In this document: in pieces, positions 1 through 8,500 of the stretch | How positions within the stretch are numbered: the first letter of the stretch is position 1 | Layout: each line of letters starts with the position of its first letter | Origin: a virus | DNA: 47,958 bases | Strand: one strand, 5' to 3' | Virus record (IMG/VR): IMGVR_UViG_3300036985_000683 | Location: 1-47,958 of that record | Position numbers and translations under genes: made by a program | Notes under the pieces: model-generated | Told to the model about the DNA's origin: nothing | Databases searched by the model: none | The model's input: only the letters and a program-made list of their open reading frames with translations

Positions 1-690
1 GGGGTTGGCTGCAATTCTATTTTTAACGCCAACTTAAGAATCGATCTTAAAGAAGGTTTCCCTCTTATAACTGGTAGAAAAATGTTTCAAAAGACTTTTG
101 ATACAGAATTTGAATGGTTTATAAATGGCGAAACAAATGTACAAAGATTCAGAGATGCTAATGTAAAGATCTGGGATGCTTGGGCAGATGAGAATGGCGA
201 TCTTGGGCCTGTGTATGGGCATCAAATGCGCAATTTTAATGATCAAAATATAGATCAGATGCAAATGCTTATTAAAAATTTAATTGATGATCCAGACAGC
301 CGTAGACACATTATAAGTTTATGGAACCCGGCCCAATTAGATCAGATGGCATTGCCTCCTTGTTATTTGTATTTTCAATTCTTTGTTGATGGATTAGATC
401 TTAATATGTTTGTTGTACAAAGATCTGGTGATATGTTTTTAGGTATTCCTTATGATGTAGCTTTATTTTCAAAAGTATTATTGTATGTAGCTGAAAAAGT
501 TAATCTAAAACCTAATTATATTGATTTGCAAATTGTTGATGCTCACGTTTATAACAATCAACACGATGCTATACACAATTATCTCAATCAGGAAACTTTT
601 CAGTCTCCACAGTATTTTTACAAAAACGGAGCATTAACACTGCTTAATTACAAACACGGTCCAATAATTTCAGCAAAAGTGGCCATTTAA
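1..690 (+). CDS. Thymidylate synthase-family protein, predicted dCMP hydroxymethylase/methylase (5' end cut)
   Basis: The reading frame is open from base 1, so the N-terminus lies outside the window; the first ATG at 82 is internal. The fold is that of thymidylate synthase: DLKEGFPLITGRK near the start, EFEWFINGETN, GDLGPVYGHQ, the phosphate-binding PDSRR, the catalytic Cys in PPCYLYFQF (codon 361-363) and DAHVYNN with the nucleotide-sugar ligands His and Tyr. The residue that binds the dUMP base in thymidylate synthase (Asn177 of E. coli, in LGLPFNIA) is Asp here (GIPYDVA, codon 454-456). T4 dCMP hydroxymethylase carries Asp179 at this place, and the Asn-to-Asp change in thymidylate synthase is known to favour dCMP. 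The His after the catalytic Cys is also lost (Tyr; Thr in T4). The product is therefore inferred to be 5-hydroxymethyl- or 5-methyl-dCMP. Family membership is near certain; the substrate is inferred. Confidence 0.9.
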   Translation, partial: GVGCNSIFNANLRIDLKEGFPLITGRKMFQKTFDTEFEWFINGETNVQRFRDANVKIWDAWADENGDLGPVYGHQMRNFNDQNIDQMQMLIKNLIDDPDSRRHIISLWNPAQLDQMALPPCYLYFQFFVDGLDLNMFVVQRSGDMFLGIPYDVALFSKVLLYVAEKVNLKPNYIDLQIVDAHVYNNQHDAIHNYLNQETFQSPQYFYKNGALTLLNYKHGPIISAKVAI

Positions 691-698
691 TCTAAATT

Positions 699-1556
699 AT
701 GTATTATATCTATCACATTTTTGGTAAAAAGATCGGAGTCACACGTAATCTTAATAGTAGGGTTACACGTGAGCAAGGCTACAAAGAAAATGAATATGAA
801 GTTTTAGAAACCAGTGATGATATAGATTATGTATCAGCACGGGAACTAGAGCTTCAATCCATCTACGGCTATAAAATAGACAGACAATCTTATAAAAATT
901 TAACTCAAAAACAAACAAATCAAATGGTATTAAATGTAACGGAACAAACAACAACTTTTCCATGCCCTCTTAATAAACTTAAAGGCAATCTAATGGATAA
1001 TGTAGGTATTAAAATTGAGACCAATTTTGGTAAATATGTTTTAACAGAAGATTTAATTTATTGGATAATTAACAATGCTAATACTTCAATGTTTAATCCC
1101 GCTAGATCATATGTATATAATAAAGCTTTAGATGAATTTACTAAAACGTTATTAACTAAACAAGTAAAAGAGCCAAAAATTAATTACGATGAAGTAAAAC
1201 CAGAAGTTCCAAATGTTTATGATCTTATTAGGCAATGGGCAGATGAACGCGGCATATATAGAAATGGCGATACTAAAACTCAATATGTAAAACTATTAGA
1301 AGAGTCTGGCGAACTAGCAAGAGCAATCTTAAAGAATGATAAACCAGAATTTATTGATGCTATTGGTGATATGGTTGTTGTATTGACTAATCTAGCTGCG
1401 TTAGAGGGATTAAAAATAGAAGACTGTGTTAAATCAGCTTATGACGTAATCGCAAGCCGTAAGGGTAATATGATTAATGGAACTTTTGTGAAAGAAGACA
1501 AGCAAACTCAAAACGGATTATATCAATCAACAAAACCCCAGTTAAAAACACTATAA
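699..1556 (+). CDS. Fusion of GIY-YIG-like domain with MazG-like NTP pyrophosphohydrolase
   Basis: The first ~65 residues look like a GIY-YIG nuclease fold: YYIYHIFGKK, then KIGVTRNLNSRV with the conserved Arg, and a Glu in ARELELQ. A middle stretch of ~110 residues is unassigned. Residues ~175-275 are an all-alpha MazG-type domain with the metal-binding EExxE (KLLEESGELARA, ~200) and the ExxD-like part in EFIDAIGDMVVVL. MazG-family enzymes cleave (d)NTPs to (d)NMP and pyrophosphate. The gene starts 9 bp after the dCMP-enzyme gene and ends 1 bp before the next, so it is in the same operon; hydrolysis of dCTP to dCMP would feed its upstream neighbour, but the nucleotide preference cannot be read from sequence. 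Whether the GIY-YIG part still cuts DNA is uncertain. Confidence 0.8.
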   Translation: MYYIYHIFGKKIGVTRNLNSRVTREQGYKENEYEVLETSDDIDYVSARELELQSIYGYKIDRQSYKNLTQKQTNQMVLNVTEQTTTFPCPLNKLKGNLMDNVGIKIETNFGKYVLTEDLIYWIINNANTSMFNPARSYVYNKALDEFTKTLLTKQVKEPKINYDEVKPEVPNVYDLIRQWADERGIYRNGDTKTQYVKLLEESGELARAILKNDKPEFIDAIGDMVVVLTNLAALEGLKIEDCVKSAYDVIASRKGNMINGTFVKEDKQTQNGLYQSTKPQLKTL

Positions 1557-1557
1557 T

Positions 1558-1992
1558 ATGAGAAAACAAGAAATTGAATTTAGAGATCCGGTTGTACAAT
1601 CCGTAGTAAATAAATTTGTAGACAGATCAAATGTAGGCTATGTTAAATATGGTAAAACATTACGTGATGATCCATCTGACGTATTTACTTGGCTTAATCA
1701 CTTACAGGAAGAATTATTAGACGCTTCGTTGTATCTTCAACGTTTAAAAGAAGAAATATCTGATCTACGCGAAGAAAAAGCATTGCTAAAAGAATTAAAT
1801 GAAATTGATATTATAGATGCTTTTGTATTTTTGCCTAAAAAAAAACAATTGAAAGATTTGAAAAAGCGCAAGAAGCCTGGAATTGGACGTGGTGATCATT
1901 TTACTTTTACAATAGACGAACCAAAATACCAAAGAACCTTATCTTCAACCGCTGGTAGTCATTTAGATTTACATCCAGAAGATAACGATTAA
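1558..1992 (+). CDS. MazG-related all-alpha NTP pyrophosphohydrolase-like protein
   Basis: This 144-residue protein has an N-terminal helical part with VKYGKTLRDDP, WLNHLQEELLDA and SLYLQRLKEE. That pattern resembles the small phage all-alpha (MazG/dATP-dGTP pyrophosphohydrolase-like) proteins, in which the EExxD acids bind metal. A charged coiled-coil-like stretch follows (~50-85), then a very basic segment (KKKQLKDLKKRKKPG) and an acidic tail. It is the third gene of an operon that begins with a dCMP-modifying enzyme and a MazG fusion, so a nucleotide-pool role fits. Its TAA stop overlaps the next ATG (TAATG at 1990-1994). The family call is moderate, and it could also be only a structural relative without activity. 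Confidence 0.55.
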   Translation: MRKQEIEFRDPVVQSVVNKFVDRSNVGYVKYGKTLRDDPSDVFTWLNHLQEELLDASLYLQRLKEEISDLREEKALLKELNEIDIIDAFVFLPKKKQLKDLKKRKKPGIGRGDHFTFTIDEPKYQRTLSSTAGSHLDLHPEDND

Positions 1993-2054
1993 TGGAAAAA
2001 AAAGACCAACAACTGCAAATTAACGGAAAAAAAAGACCAATAACTTGCAAATGA
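1992..2054 (+). CDS. Possible 20-codon leader peptide, duplicated 5' end of the next gene
   Basis: A short reading frame encodes MEKKDQQLQINGKKRPITCK. It is coupled to both neighbours: its ATG overlaps the upstream stop (TAATG) and its TGA overlaps the ATG at 2051 (ATGA). Its C-terminal half repeats the first residues of the next protein (KKRPITCK against KKGPVTSK). It may be a translated leader or simply debris of a short tandem duplication. No function can be assigned. Confidence 0.3.
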   Translation: MEKKDQQLQINGKKRPITCK

Positions 2055-2091
2055 GAAAAATTAGCAGAAAAAAAGGACCGGTAACTTCTAA
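1994..2091 (+). repeat. Three imperfect ~30-bp tandem repeats
   Basis: The unit GGAAAAAAAAGACCAAC followed by AACTGCAAAT at 1994-2020 recurs almost exactly at 2025-2052, and a third diverged copy (AGAAAAAAAGGACCGGTAACT) lies at 2066-2086 inside the start of the nuclease gene. The eight-A tracts make the region prone to slippage. The repeats create the leader frame and the coupled start at 2051. Confidence 0.8.
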
Positions 2092-2518
2092 GGTGGTATC
2101 ATACGATGGTATCACCTTTAAATCTGGATTAGAGAAGTACATGTACAAAGCATTAAAAGATGCCAATATATCTTGTGAATATGAACCTAGAACATATCAG
2201 TTATTAGATACGTTTAAATTTGATGGCAATTGTATTGAACGCCAATCTAATGGCAAAGGGGATTTTAAGGATAGAGGAAATAAAAAAGTTTTAGGTATTA
2301 AGTATACTCCGGATTTTGAAGGTGACGGTTGGACATGCGAAACCAAGGGTAGGGCTAATGATTCTTTCCCGTTGCGCTACAAATTATTTAAAAACTGGAT
2401 ACAAAATAATAATCCGGGTTGGTTATTACTAAAACCACAATGCAATTCTGAATGTGATGAAGCCGTTGAAATAATAAAAAAGTATCTTGAAAATGTAAAA
2501 GGCAGTATAAACGAGTAA
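2051..2518 (+). CDS. T7 endonuclease I-like (PD-(D/E)xK) nuclease, Holliday-junction resolvase type
   Basis: The protein reads ITFKSGLEKYMYKALKDA near the N-terminus, then CEYEPRTYQL, and carries the catalytic YTPDFEGDG followed by ETKGRAN. This is the order seen in phage T7 endonuclease I (FRSGLE, YTPDF, ETKG), which resolves branched DNA before packaging; DUF1064 nucleases share the pattern. The Glu of the SGLE motif, Asp of PDF and Glu/Lys of ETKG are all present. I chose ATG 2051 over the upstream TTG 2045 because ATG overlaps the leader stop. At about 155 residues it is close to T7 endonuclease I (149). It likely trims replication or recombination intermediates. Confidence 0.75.
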   Translation: MRKISRKKGPVTSKVVSYDGITFKSGLEKYMYKALKDANISCEYEPRTYQLLDTFKFDGNCIERQSNGKGDFKDRGNKKVLGIKYTPDFEGDGWTCETKGRANDSFPLRYKLFKNWIQNNNPGWLLLKPQCNSECDEAVEIIKKYLENVKGSINE

Positions 2519-2529
2519 TTATATATATT

Positions 2530-3126
2530 ATGGATAAATATTATATATACATACATATTAACGAGAATGGAATTTTTTATATAGGCAAAGGATGTGGCAA
2601 AAGAGCATATTCTAAAGCTTATAGAAATCTTCATTGGAATAACACTGTAAATAAATACCCTAATTGGGAAGTTATTAAATTAATTGATAATCTGTCTGAA
2701 AAGCAAGCTTATAGTATTGAGGAAATTTTAATAAACTTAATAGGGTTAGATAATTTAACTAATGTTAGTGAAGGCGGCGGTAACTGTATTGATAAACCAT
2801 ATGATAGAGCAGGCTCTAAAAACCCAATGTATGGTAAAATACATATTAATAAAGGAAAAAGTATGCCTCAAAATGGACATAAAAAAAGAGTAGGTATGAA
2901 ACATACTGAAAATTCTATACTGCAAAACAAAATATCACAACCTGCTCGCAAAAAAGTTATTTGGGAAGGGATTGAATATTGCTCTATTGCGGAGTGTCAT
3001 CGATCCACCGGAGTTTGCAAAGGCACTATAAAGCGATTAAATGGCATTATAGATATATCATATGTAAATAAAAGAAAAACAAATCGCAAGGTTTCCATTG
3101 AAAAACTTAAATATAATAAACTATAA
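2530..3126 (+). CDS. GIY-YIG homing endonuclease with NUMOD-type DNA-binding motifs
   Basis: Residues 1-90 form a GIY-YIG domain: KYYIYIHINENGIFYIGKG, the catalytic Arg in GKRAYS, and the Glu in YSIEEILINLIG, then NVSEGGG. After it come NUMOD3-like segments (GSKNPMYGK, MKHTENS) and a C-terminal NUMOD1/HTH-like part (YCSIAECHRSTGVCKGTIKRL). This is the build of free-standing phage homing endonucleases, which cut a cognate site in a related genome and copy themselves. It lies between the resolvase-like nuclease and the ribonucleotide reductase region, a frequent setting for such elements. No intron or interrupted gene is visible here, so it seems free-standing. Confidence 0.85.
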   Translation: MDKYYIYIHINENGIFYIGKGCGKRAYSKAYRNLHWNNTVNKYPNWEVIKLIDNLSEKQAYSIEEILINLIGLDNLTNVSEGGGNCIDKPYDRAGSKNPMYGKIHINKGKSMPQNGHKKRVGMKHTENSILQNKISQPARKKVIWEGIEYCSIAECHRSTGVCKGTIKRLNGIIDISYVNKRKTNRKVSIEKLKYNKL

Positions 3127-3186
3127 ACACCAATCAAAACATGAATACCTTAAAACTGTTGAATTAATTTTAAAAACAAAAAACAA

Positions 3187-3375
3187 ATGACAAAGAAAAA
3201 ACCAGAAATGAAATTAGCTTTAGAACCCGAAGAAGACAACGAAAAGTATTGGAGTATAACAATTGGATTTTATCCAGGAATATTATTTGGATTTAGAACT
3301 TACCAAGAGAAAGATTTTAATACGCATGTATTATATTTGCCATTTATTGACTTTGCATTAGAGATAGATAATTAA
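3187..3375 (+). CDS. Small conserved hypothetical protein
   Basis: This 62-residue protein has an acidic N-terminus followed by WSITIGFYPGILFGFRTY and LYLPFIDFALEIDN. The hydrophobic, aromatic-rich middle is too interrupted for a clear membrane helix and looks more like beta strands. I recall similar short proteins next to nucleotide-metabolism genes in Bacteroidota phages but cannot give a function. It starts 17 bp before the reductase gene and is probably co-transcribed with it. Confidence 0.7.
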   Translation: MTKKKPEMKLALEPEEDNEKYWSITIGFYPGILFGFRTYQEKDFNTHVLYLPFIDFALEIDN

Positions 3376-3391
3376 TAACTAAAAACCAAAC

Positions 3392-5260
3392 ATGAGTTTA
3401 ACATTAGATAAGCAGATTTTAAGTGATATAACAGTATACACTAAGTATGCAAAATACCTACCGGCCAAAGAAAGAAGAGAAACCTGGGATGAACTAGTAA
3501 CACGTAACATGGAAATGCATGTGGCTAAATTCCCAACAATGAAAGAATCAATTGAACAGATTTATCAAAACTTTGTATTTAATAAAAAAGTTTTACCTTC
3601 GATGCGAAGCCTACAGTTTGGTGGTAAAGCTATTGAGCTTAATAATGCTCGCATTTATAACTGTGCTTTCCTACCTATTGATAGTATTCATAGTTTTTCT
3701 GAGACTATGTTTCTACTTCTTGGAGGTACTGGCGTTGGTTATTCGGTCCAGCAACATCAAATTGATAAGCTACCTGAAATTAGAAAACCTAATTATGATC
3801 GTAAGAAAAGGTATGTTGTACAAGACAGTATTATCGGATGGGCAGATGCAATCAAAACCCTATTCAAATCATATACCGGAGGATTAACTTCTCATATAGA
3901 GTTTGATCTTTCAGATATAAGGCAGAAGGGTGCATTGCTTGTAACTGCTGGAGGTAAAGCGCCGGGACCAGAGCCATTACGGATTGCATTAGTAAAAGTT
4001 GAAGCTATCTTAAGAACAAAAGAAGACAGATCTAAACTTACAGATATTGAGTGTCATGATATTCAGTGCCATATTGCAGATGCCGTTTTAGCAGGAGGCA
4101 TTCGCAGAGCAGCAATGATCTCGCTGTTTGACTTAGATAGTAACGCAATGTTAAATTGTAAAGCTGGTAATTGGTGGGAAGATAATCCACAAAGAGGTAG
4201 ATCAAATAATTCAGTAGTACTTTTAAGACATAAAATTGATAAAAAAACATTTGACAAAGTTTGGGAACGTATTGAGGCTTCTGGATCGGGCGAGCCAGGA
4301 ATTTACCTTACTAATGATAAAGATTGGGGTACTAATCCTTGTTGTGAAATTGCTTTACGTCCTTATCAGTTTTGTAACTTAACGGAGATTAATATGTCTG
4401 ATATTGAGGACCAGGAGGATTTTAATGCAAGATCGTCAGCCGCCTCATTCTTAGGAACATTGCAAGCATCGTATTCAGACTTTCATTACTTAAGAGATAT
4501 ATGGAGAAAGAATACAGAAAAAGACGCACTACTTGGAGTATCAATGACGGGTATTGCATCAGAGTCAAACTTAAAACTAAACTATGAAGAAGCTGCGAAG
4601 TATGTTAAAGTTACTAATATTGAGACCGCATATGTATTGGGCATTAATCCTGCTGCTAGGACCACCGCTGTTAAACCTGCCGGAACTACCAGTTTGGTTC
4701 TCGGGACTTCTTCTGGGATACACGCTTGGCATAATGATTACTACATACGTAGAATGCGATTAGGTAAAAATGAAGCAATCTATACTTATCTTGCAATAAA
4801 TCATCCAGAATTGCTTGAAGATGAATATTTTAATCCAACATTACAGTCAGTCATTTCTGTTCCGCAGAAGGCTCCTAATGGCGCTATAACGCGATATGAA
4901 TCTACATTAGATTTATTAGAACGTGTTAAATTAATTTCTAAGGATTGGGTTAAACAAGGGCACGTTAAAGGCAACAATACCCACAATGTTTCTTGTACAG
5001 TTTCTGTTAGAGACGATGAATGGAAAATCATTGGGGAATGGATGTGGGCAAACAAAGATTATTATAATGGTTTATCTGTATTGCCTTATCATGGCGGTAC
5101 ATATAAGCAAACACCGTTTGAAGATTGTACTAAAGAAGTTTACGACGAAATGATGTCTACTTTAAAAGATGTTGATCTGTCAAGAGTTATAGAGATACAA
5201 GACAATACTAACTTTAGCGAGTCAGTTGCGTGTGGGCCAGCTGGTTGTGAAATAACTTAA
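3392..5260 (+). CDS. nrdJ: Adenosylcobalamin-dependent (class II) ribonucleotide reductase
   Basis: The 622-residue protein converts ribonucleotides to deoxyribonucleotides for phage DNA synthesis. It carries the class II signature: the redox Cys in RIYNCAF (C91), GGTGVGYSVQ, GGKAPGPEPL, LAGGIRRAAMISLFD, and the active-site loop NPCCE with the thiyl Cys C317, Glu E319 and second redox Cys C328. The 2- and 11-residue spacings match C408/E410/C419 of the Lactobacillus leichmannii enzyme. The C-terminal CGPAGC pair (C614/C619) is the usual reductant-shuttling pair. It is shorter than the 739-residue Lactobacillus enzyme. No small radical-generating subunit is nearby, as expected for class II, so the phage depends on host B12. 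It is the last large gene of the rightward operon. Confidence 0.95.
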   Translation: MSLTLDKQILSDITVYTKYAKYLPAKERRETWDELVTRNMEMHVAKFPTMKESIEQIYQNFVFNKKVLPSMRSLQFGGKAIELNNARIYNCAFLPIDSIHSFSETMFLLLGGTGVGYSVQQHQIDKLPEIRKPNYDRKKRYVVQDSIIGWADAIKTLFKSYTGGLTSHIEFDLSDIRQKGALLVTAGGKAPGPEPLRIALVKVEAILRTKEDRSKLTDIECHDIQCHIADAVLAGGIRRAAMISLFDLDSNAMLNCKAGNWWEDNPQRGRSNNSVVLLRHKIDKKTFDKVWERIEASGSGEPGIYLTNDKDWGTNPCCEIALRPYQFCNLTEINMSDIEDQEDFNARSSAASFLGTLQASYSDFHYLRDIWRKNTEKDALLGVSMTGIASESNLKLNYEEAAKYVKVTNIETAYVLGINPAARTTAVKPAGTTSLVLGTSSGIHAWHNDYYIRRMRLGKNEAIYTYLAINHPELLEDEYFNPTLQSVISVPQKAPNGAITRYESTLDLLERVKLISKDWVKQGHVKGNNTHNVSCTVSVRDDEWKIIGEWMWANKDYYNGLSVLPYHGGTYKQTPFEDCTKEVYDEMMSTLKDVDLSRVIEIQDNTNFSESVACGPAGCEIT

Positions 5261-5270
5261 ATTAAATAAA

Positions 5271-5489
5271 ATGAAAGAACAAACTTTATTAGAAATGAAA
5301 AACAAAGTAGAGGCTCTTGTTAGAGTTCTGCAACAAATTATTAATGAACAACAACATTTAACAACACTCGCGGCTGGCACATTAGAAACCATAAAGCTGA
5401 TGCCAGGGTATGACGATGCTATTAAGGCAATGACTGACAAGGCAAAAGAAGAAATTCAGAAAGCTGAAGAACCACCATTAGAAATTTAA
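5271..5489 (+). CDS. Small hypothetical coiled-coil protein
   Basis: This 72-residue protein has heptad-like hydrophobics in LLEMKNKVEALVRVLQQI and a charged, Glu/Lys-rich C-terminus. It has no signal peptide or membrane segment. It begins 10 bp after the reductase stop and is the last gene before the convergent terminator, so it is expressed with the reductase operon. No family is recognised. Confidence 0.65.
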   Translation: MKEQTLLEMKNKVEALVRVLQQIINEQQHLTTLAAGTLETIKLMPGYDDAIKAMTDKAKEEIQKAEEPPLEI

Positions 5490-5495
5490 TTAAAT

Positions 5496-5530
5496 AAAAA
5501 AAAGGGGCACAATTAAGTGTCCCTTTTTTA
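5496..5530. terminator. Bidirectional intrinsic terminator between convergent operons
   Basis: An A-run, GGGGCAC, loop AATTAA, GTGTCCC and a T-run form a hairpin (one G-U pair) flanked by A on one side and T on the other. It therefore reads as an intrinsic terminator on both strands. It sits exactly between the end of the rightward operon (5489) and the end of the leftward giant gene (5564). Confidence 0.85.
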
Positions 5531-5563
5531 TTTATGGATTGTTAGGTATGGTGCCTATTTTGA

Positions 5564-8500
5564 TTAACCCATTTTTCTTTTTTTAATTAGCTCTTTTCTT
5601 TTTTTAAGTTTTTCTTCTCTTCTTTTTAAAGCAGCCTCTCTTTTAATTTCAATTCTTCTCGCAATAGGCAAAGCTCTAATTGAGTCTTTTGTTCTTGCTC
5701 TTGTTTCTGCTCCTTTAATTTTACCCTCTTCAGCCCTAATTTTTTTTGCTGCGGTTTCTATTTTAATGTCACCCGGTGTATCTCCAACCCCTAAACTTCT
5801 AGGGTTCCATCCCAATCCTATTAATACACGTTGCCATGCTTTATTTTGAGAATTCATTGCTTGAGAAACGTTTTCAATTTTAGTAAATAAACGATCCATT
5901 GGTAAGTTAGTAGTAACTTCAGCCGCTTTACCTGCTACAGAATACAGAGGACCTAAATGTACTCTGCCGTCTTGCATAACTCCCCAACCCCTTTCTTTTA
6001 TAAGGTCTTTGTCAAACTTAGTTTGTTGTAAAGCAGTGTATACTTTTCTAACTTTAGATCCAATCGGTGGTGATATGTTAGTTGCCTCTAATAATACTTT
6101 TGTATAATCAGCTTTATAACCTTTAGGTTCTTCTTCTCTGTACTTTTTAATTACATTTTTTAACGTAACTAAAACACCTCCTAATAAACCGGTACCTCTT
6201 ACAATAGAATCAACAACCCCGCTAACTACATCTATTATTTTATTGTCTTTCTCTTTTAATCTTTTCTTTTTTGCTTCGTCATTTTCTTCATCATCATCTC
6301 CTAATCCTGGCAATACGGCAAATAACCCTTGTTGTAAAGCAGAAAACATTAAGTTTTGTATTGCAAAGTAATAAGCAATTTTTGCAATGTGTGTTTTAGC
6401 ATCTCCTCTACCGTTCTTAAGATCTAAAAAAGATTTCTTAACAATACGAGATTGTTGCATTGCTGTATTTTGAAAGGTAAGTAATAATCTACCTGCTCCA
6501 CTCGCTTGCTGTTTAGATATATCTCTTGGGTCACCAGATTGTTGCGTCTCATCTGATACCTTAGTAAAATCATTCCAAGCATTCTTTTCAGCTTCAACTT
6601 CTGTTTGACCTTCTTTTATATAAGACTTAATTCTATTTCTATAGTACGGAGCGCCTCCGGAAGCAATTGCAAAACTATCCGCGATTTGTGTTGGTGTATA
6701 TCCAATCTTTAATAAATAAGATACAACGGCAGTTGGTTTGTTTCTACTTGTAGCGGCGGCATTAGCAATTTCAGCAGCAGCCACATCTTCTTTAAGTCCA
6801 CCGCGTCTTTCTTTCATTTTATCTGAATTCCAAATGCGTGCAAAATCTGTCCAATATTGTTTTTGATTAGCAAAAGCCGCCCCAGCCGCTATAGGATTGT
6901 TATCTCTTAAGTTTAAGAAATTGACTGCTCCAATTAATTGTAATGCGGCAGATCTTGTGTTCAAGAACATTATAGTTCCAGTAGAACCGCTAACCCAATT
7001 AAGCCATTTGTTTGTTATTCCATCAGTTCCTTGTGATCTATTCTTACCGTTGATCATTCTATACAAAACATCTTCAATAGACTCTCTAACGTCAGTGCCG
7101 TAGATAGCTTCTATTTTATTCATATTAGGACCCACAAGTTTACCGTTTTCAAACTTACCAAACATTTGCTCAGCATTGTCAATGAATTCATTCAAGAATT
7201 GTTTTCTTCCCTCCCCTTCAGTTAGATTATGAAGATCAGATATAATTGCGCTTGCGTCCCAGTTGTCACCAGGTTTAACCCACCCATTTCCTTGTCTACC
7301 TAATACAATTAATCCAGACATAAATTCATATAACTCCGCATCATTATTAACTAAGGAAGTTAACTCATTTGTATCGCGTTTGGATAGCCCTGGGATCTCC
7401 ACATCTGATCCATTCCACATTGCAACACGCAAAGCTTGATCGTATGTAAAGTTTCCATCTGGGGTCAATTTTTCAAGTTTATTCGCAATACCTGGAAAAG
7501 CTTTTATTAACTCTTTATAATTCTTTTTAATAGATTGTCTTGCGGCATCCATCAAATCATTACCATTGGCATAAGGTTTTAACAACGCATCCGAAAAGAA
7601 TTTCATTTGAGCTTCGCCTTCTTTGCCTTTACCTATAAATTTATATAATAATAATTCAAAATCCGCAGCTGACGCGGGAACATATAAATCAAATAGATTT
7701 TTACCGGCCCCTTTTCTTTTTGCAACAATGTCAGAATATGAGATTGCAGGTCCAATACCCGTATTCCTAGATATAATCCTATTAAACTCCGGTCCTATCG
7801 TTTTGCTAAACTTAATCTTATTTTGTTGAATTTCGGATTTAACATCTACAACATTTAAAACGTCTTTAACCTGTGACAAACTGCCAATTCCTTTTTTTGA
7901 ACCAACAACGGTTTCTTTTTCGGTTAATATAAAAGACCCTTCTTTTGAATATAAATTAAAATTTAGATCTTTTGAAACATTTGTTGCTATTGTTTTAAAT
8001 AGATTATCAATATTTTTGTTGCCATTACTTATGTTATCACTACTTAATATAATTGTTTTTATATTATTACCATTTACAAACTCATTAATCGCACTAGAAA
8101 TAGAACTTATATCGTTTGCAGGTATATTTGCTAATTGTTCATTACTATTAATAAAAACAAATTCTTTAGTGTTTTGCGGGGCAAATACATATTTAAAGTT
8201 TTCCGGGTTTAAATCATTTTCTTTTATTAATCGTACAAAATTTTCATCACTTAACTCAGCATCAAAATCAAAGTCAACTTTAACATCTGCATTAGTTATT
8301 TGTAACTTTAATTCAGAGTCACCTGCTTTAATTTTCTTTTGATAAATCCTGCCTTTGTTTAAATCTTCCCAAGAACTATTATTTGGTATTTCAGCAGTTG
8401 CTGTTTTTGGTTTTTCTTTTGTGCTTCCTATAAGACTTTTATCATATAATAAATATGTTCCGTTTTCTGCTTTTGAATCCCATCCTAAACGGTCAGCAAT

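Noticed and set aside
3552-3887. 111-codon + strand frame inside the reductase gene
   Set aside because: Out-of-frame shadow of a gene with all class II catalytic residues; hydrophobic by frame composition only.
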